From contig JAHDYN010000103.1 in assembly GCA_023383735.1 (NCBI GenBank), positions 1 to 6,730 on the forward strand: 6,730 nt of DNA, read 5' to 3'. This document shows positions 6,358 to 6,730 of the stretch, in pieces. Made by a program: the position numbers and the translations under genes. Below the pieces are notes generated by a model. It was not told the DNA's origin and searched no databases. It saw only the letters and a list, made by a program, of their open reading frames with translations. Position 1 is the stretch's first letter. The number at the start of each line of letters is the position of its first letter. This DNA is from Gammaproteobacteria bacterium. GTDB taxonomy: Bacteria; Pseudomonadota; Gammaproteobacteria; Steroidobacterales; GCA-2729495.

Positions 6358-6454
6358 ACGGCCCTCTCAGATTTTCCAGTATTCGTTGATCAGTTCGGTA
6401 CCGCGATGCAAGCCCCCGCGACACCGGAGCATTCAAAGTAGTGGTCGTATCCGG
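6358..6454 (-). other. 97-nt gap between the HMG-CoA lyase gene and hyuA
   Basis: I see no convincing sigma70 promoter or intrinsic terminator here, which fits co-transcription of the lyase gene with hyuA and hyuB. CCGGA and TCCGG arms flank a 21-nt loop (6428-6454 region), too loose to call. The gap contains a 21-codon ORF (6367-6432) discussed as a finding, and the hyuA ribosome binding site. Confidence 0.45.
6363..6368 (-). promoter_or_regulatory. Ribosome binding site of hydantoinase A
   Basis: GAGAGG on the minus strand stands 5 nt upstream of the ATG at 6357 and supports that start, after which the protein opens directly with the DVGGTFTD phosphate-binding motif expected at the N-terminus of HyuA. 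Confidence 0.7.
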
Positions 6455-6730
6455 TCAGGCTGTACCAGCCTTCCGGTATTTATCGGCAATCTGCGGAAAC
6501 ATGCCGGCCTTGGGCAACATCGCTGGCGTGCTGCGACCGAGTTGCTCCTGCAGCCATTGACTCGTCGCGATGATCTTCTCCAGCGATACGCCGGTATGGA
6601 TGCCGGAACGGTCCAGCATGTAGAGCAGATCATCGGTCGGGATATTGCCGGTAGCCGCCGGCGCAAACGGACAGCCGCCGATTCCGCCGATACTTGCATC
6701 GAGTGACGCGACACCGGCTGCGATCGCGGC
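6455..6730 (-). CDS. HMG-CoA lyase family protein, C-terminal part (5' end outside window)
   Basis: The minus strand is open from the right edge to a TGA at 6455-6457, giving the last 91 residues of a hydroxymethylglutaryl-CoA lyase family enzyme. This family cleaves 3-hydroxy-3-methylglutaryl-CoA, or related branched thioesters, to acetyl-CoA and acetoacetate or a longer keto acid, in a metal-dependent TIM barrel. Visible: AAGVASLDASIGGIGGCPFA, containing the signature G-G-C-P whose Cys (residue 20 here) is the catalytic base-loop cysteine of the family, then ATGN, the DDLLYML helix and GIHTGVSLEKI. APAATGN departs slightly from the common APGATGN. The tail beyond LGR ends MFPQIADKYRKAGTA. 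Metal-binding residues and the N-terminus are outside the window. It is the first gene seen of the minus-strand operon. It could be true HMG-CoA lyase (leucine or terpenoid catabolism) or a paralogue for another 3-hydroxyacyl-CoA. Confidence 0.9.
   Translation of the reverse strand, partial: AAIAAGVASLDASIGGIGGCPFAPAATGNIPTDDLLYMLDRSGIHTGVSLEKIIATSQWLQEQLGRSTPAMLPKAGMFPQIADKYRKAGTA

Noticed and set aside
6433..6714. 93-codon minus-strand ORF at the right end
   Set aside because: It is out of frame with the HMG-CoA lyase C-terminus, which carries the recognisable GGCPFA signature and occupies the same strand up to the stop at 6455.

Overview
The window is GC-rich, compactly coded bacterial DNA (roughly 60% GC by eye). 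The gene types (MhpR-like IclR regulator, hydantoinase A/B pair, HMG-CoA lyase, aldehyde dehydrogenase, short-chain dehydrogenase) fit a catabolic accessory locus of a proteobacterium. The species cannot be named from the sequence. I see no tRNA, rRNA, CRISPR array, insertion sequence or phage gene.

Layout. (1) 1-582, plus strand: the C-terminal 193 residues of an NAD(P)-dependent aldehyde dehydrogenase, entering from the left edge. (2) 600-1313, minus strand: a short-chain dehydrogenase/reductase of the C-factor/sniffer type, convergent with the dehydrogenase and only 17 nt away. (3) 1314-1424: a 111-nt divergent promoter region with a good sigma70-like promoter and several short dyad and direct repeats. 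(4) 1425-2251, plus strand: an MhpR-type IclR-family regulator broken by a one-base deletion near 1641, after its DNA-binding domain. (5) 2270-2297: a perfect 12-bp hairpin between convergent genes, best read as the terminator of the minus-strand operon. (6) Minus-strand operon, read from the right edge: the 3' end of an HMG-CoA lyase family gene (6455-6730, no start inside the window), hydantoinase A (4300-6357) and hydantoinase B (2339-4258).

How the genes may work together. HyuA and HyuB form the ASKHA-type ATPase and metal-dependent halves of a two-part enzyme. Known members open lactam or hydantoin rings with ATP, or carboxylate ketones (acetone and acetophenone carboxylases). The HMG-CoA lyase family enzyme directly upstream cleaves branched 3-hydroxy-3-methylglutaryl-CoA-like thioesters into acetyl-CoA plus a keto acid. 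With the SDR (alcohol/ketone), the ALDH (aldehyde/acid) and an aromatic-catabolism-type regulator, the locus looks like a pathway that activates a ketone, lactam or similar compound and ends in central CoA metabolites. The substrate is not deducible here. That all these genes serve one pathway is an inference from proximity.

Most interesting points: the HMG-CoA lyase-HyuA-HyuB gene order, HyuB motif departures and its Lys-rich C-terminal extension, the broken regulator, and the architecture of the divergent promoter.
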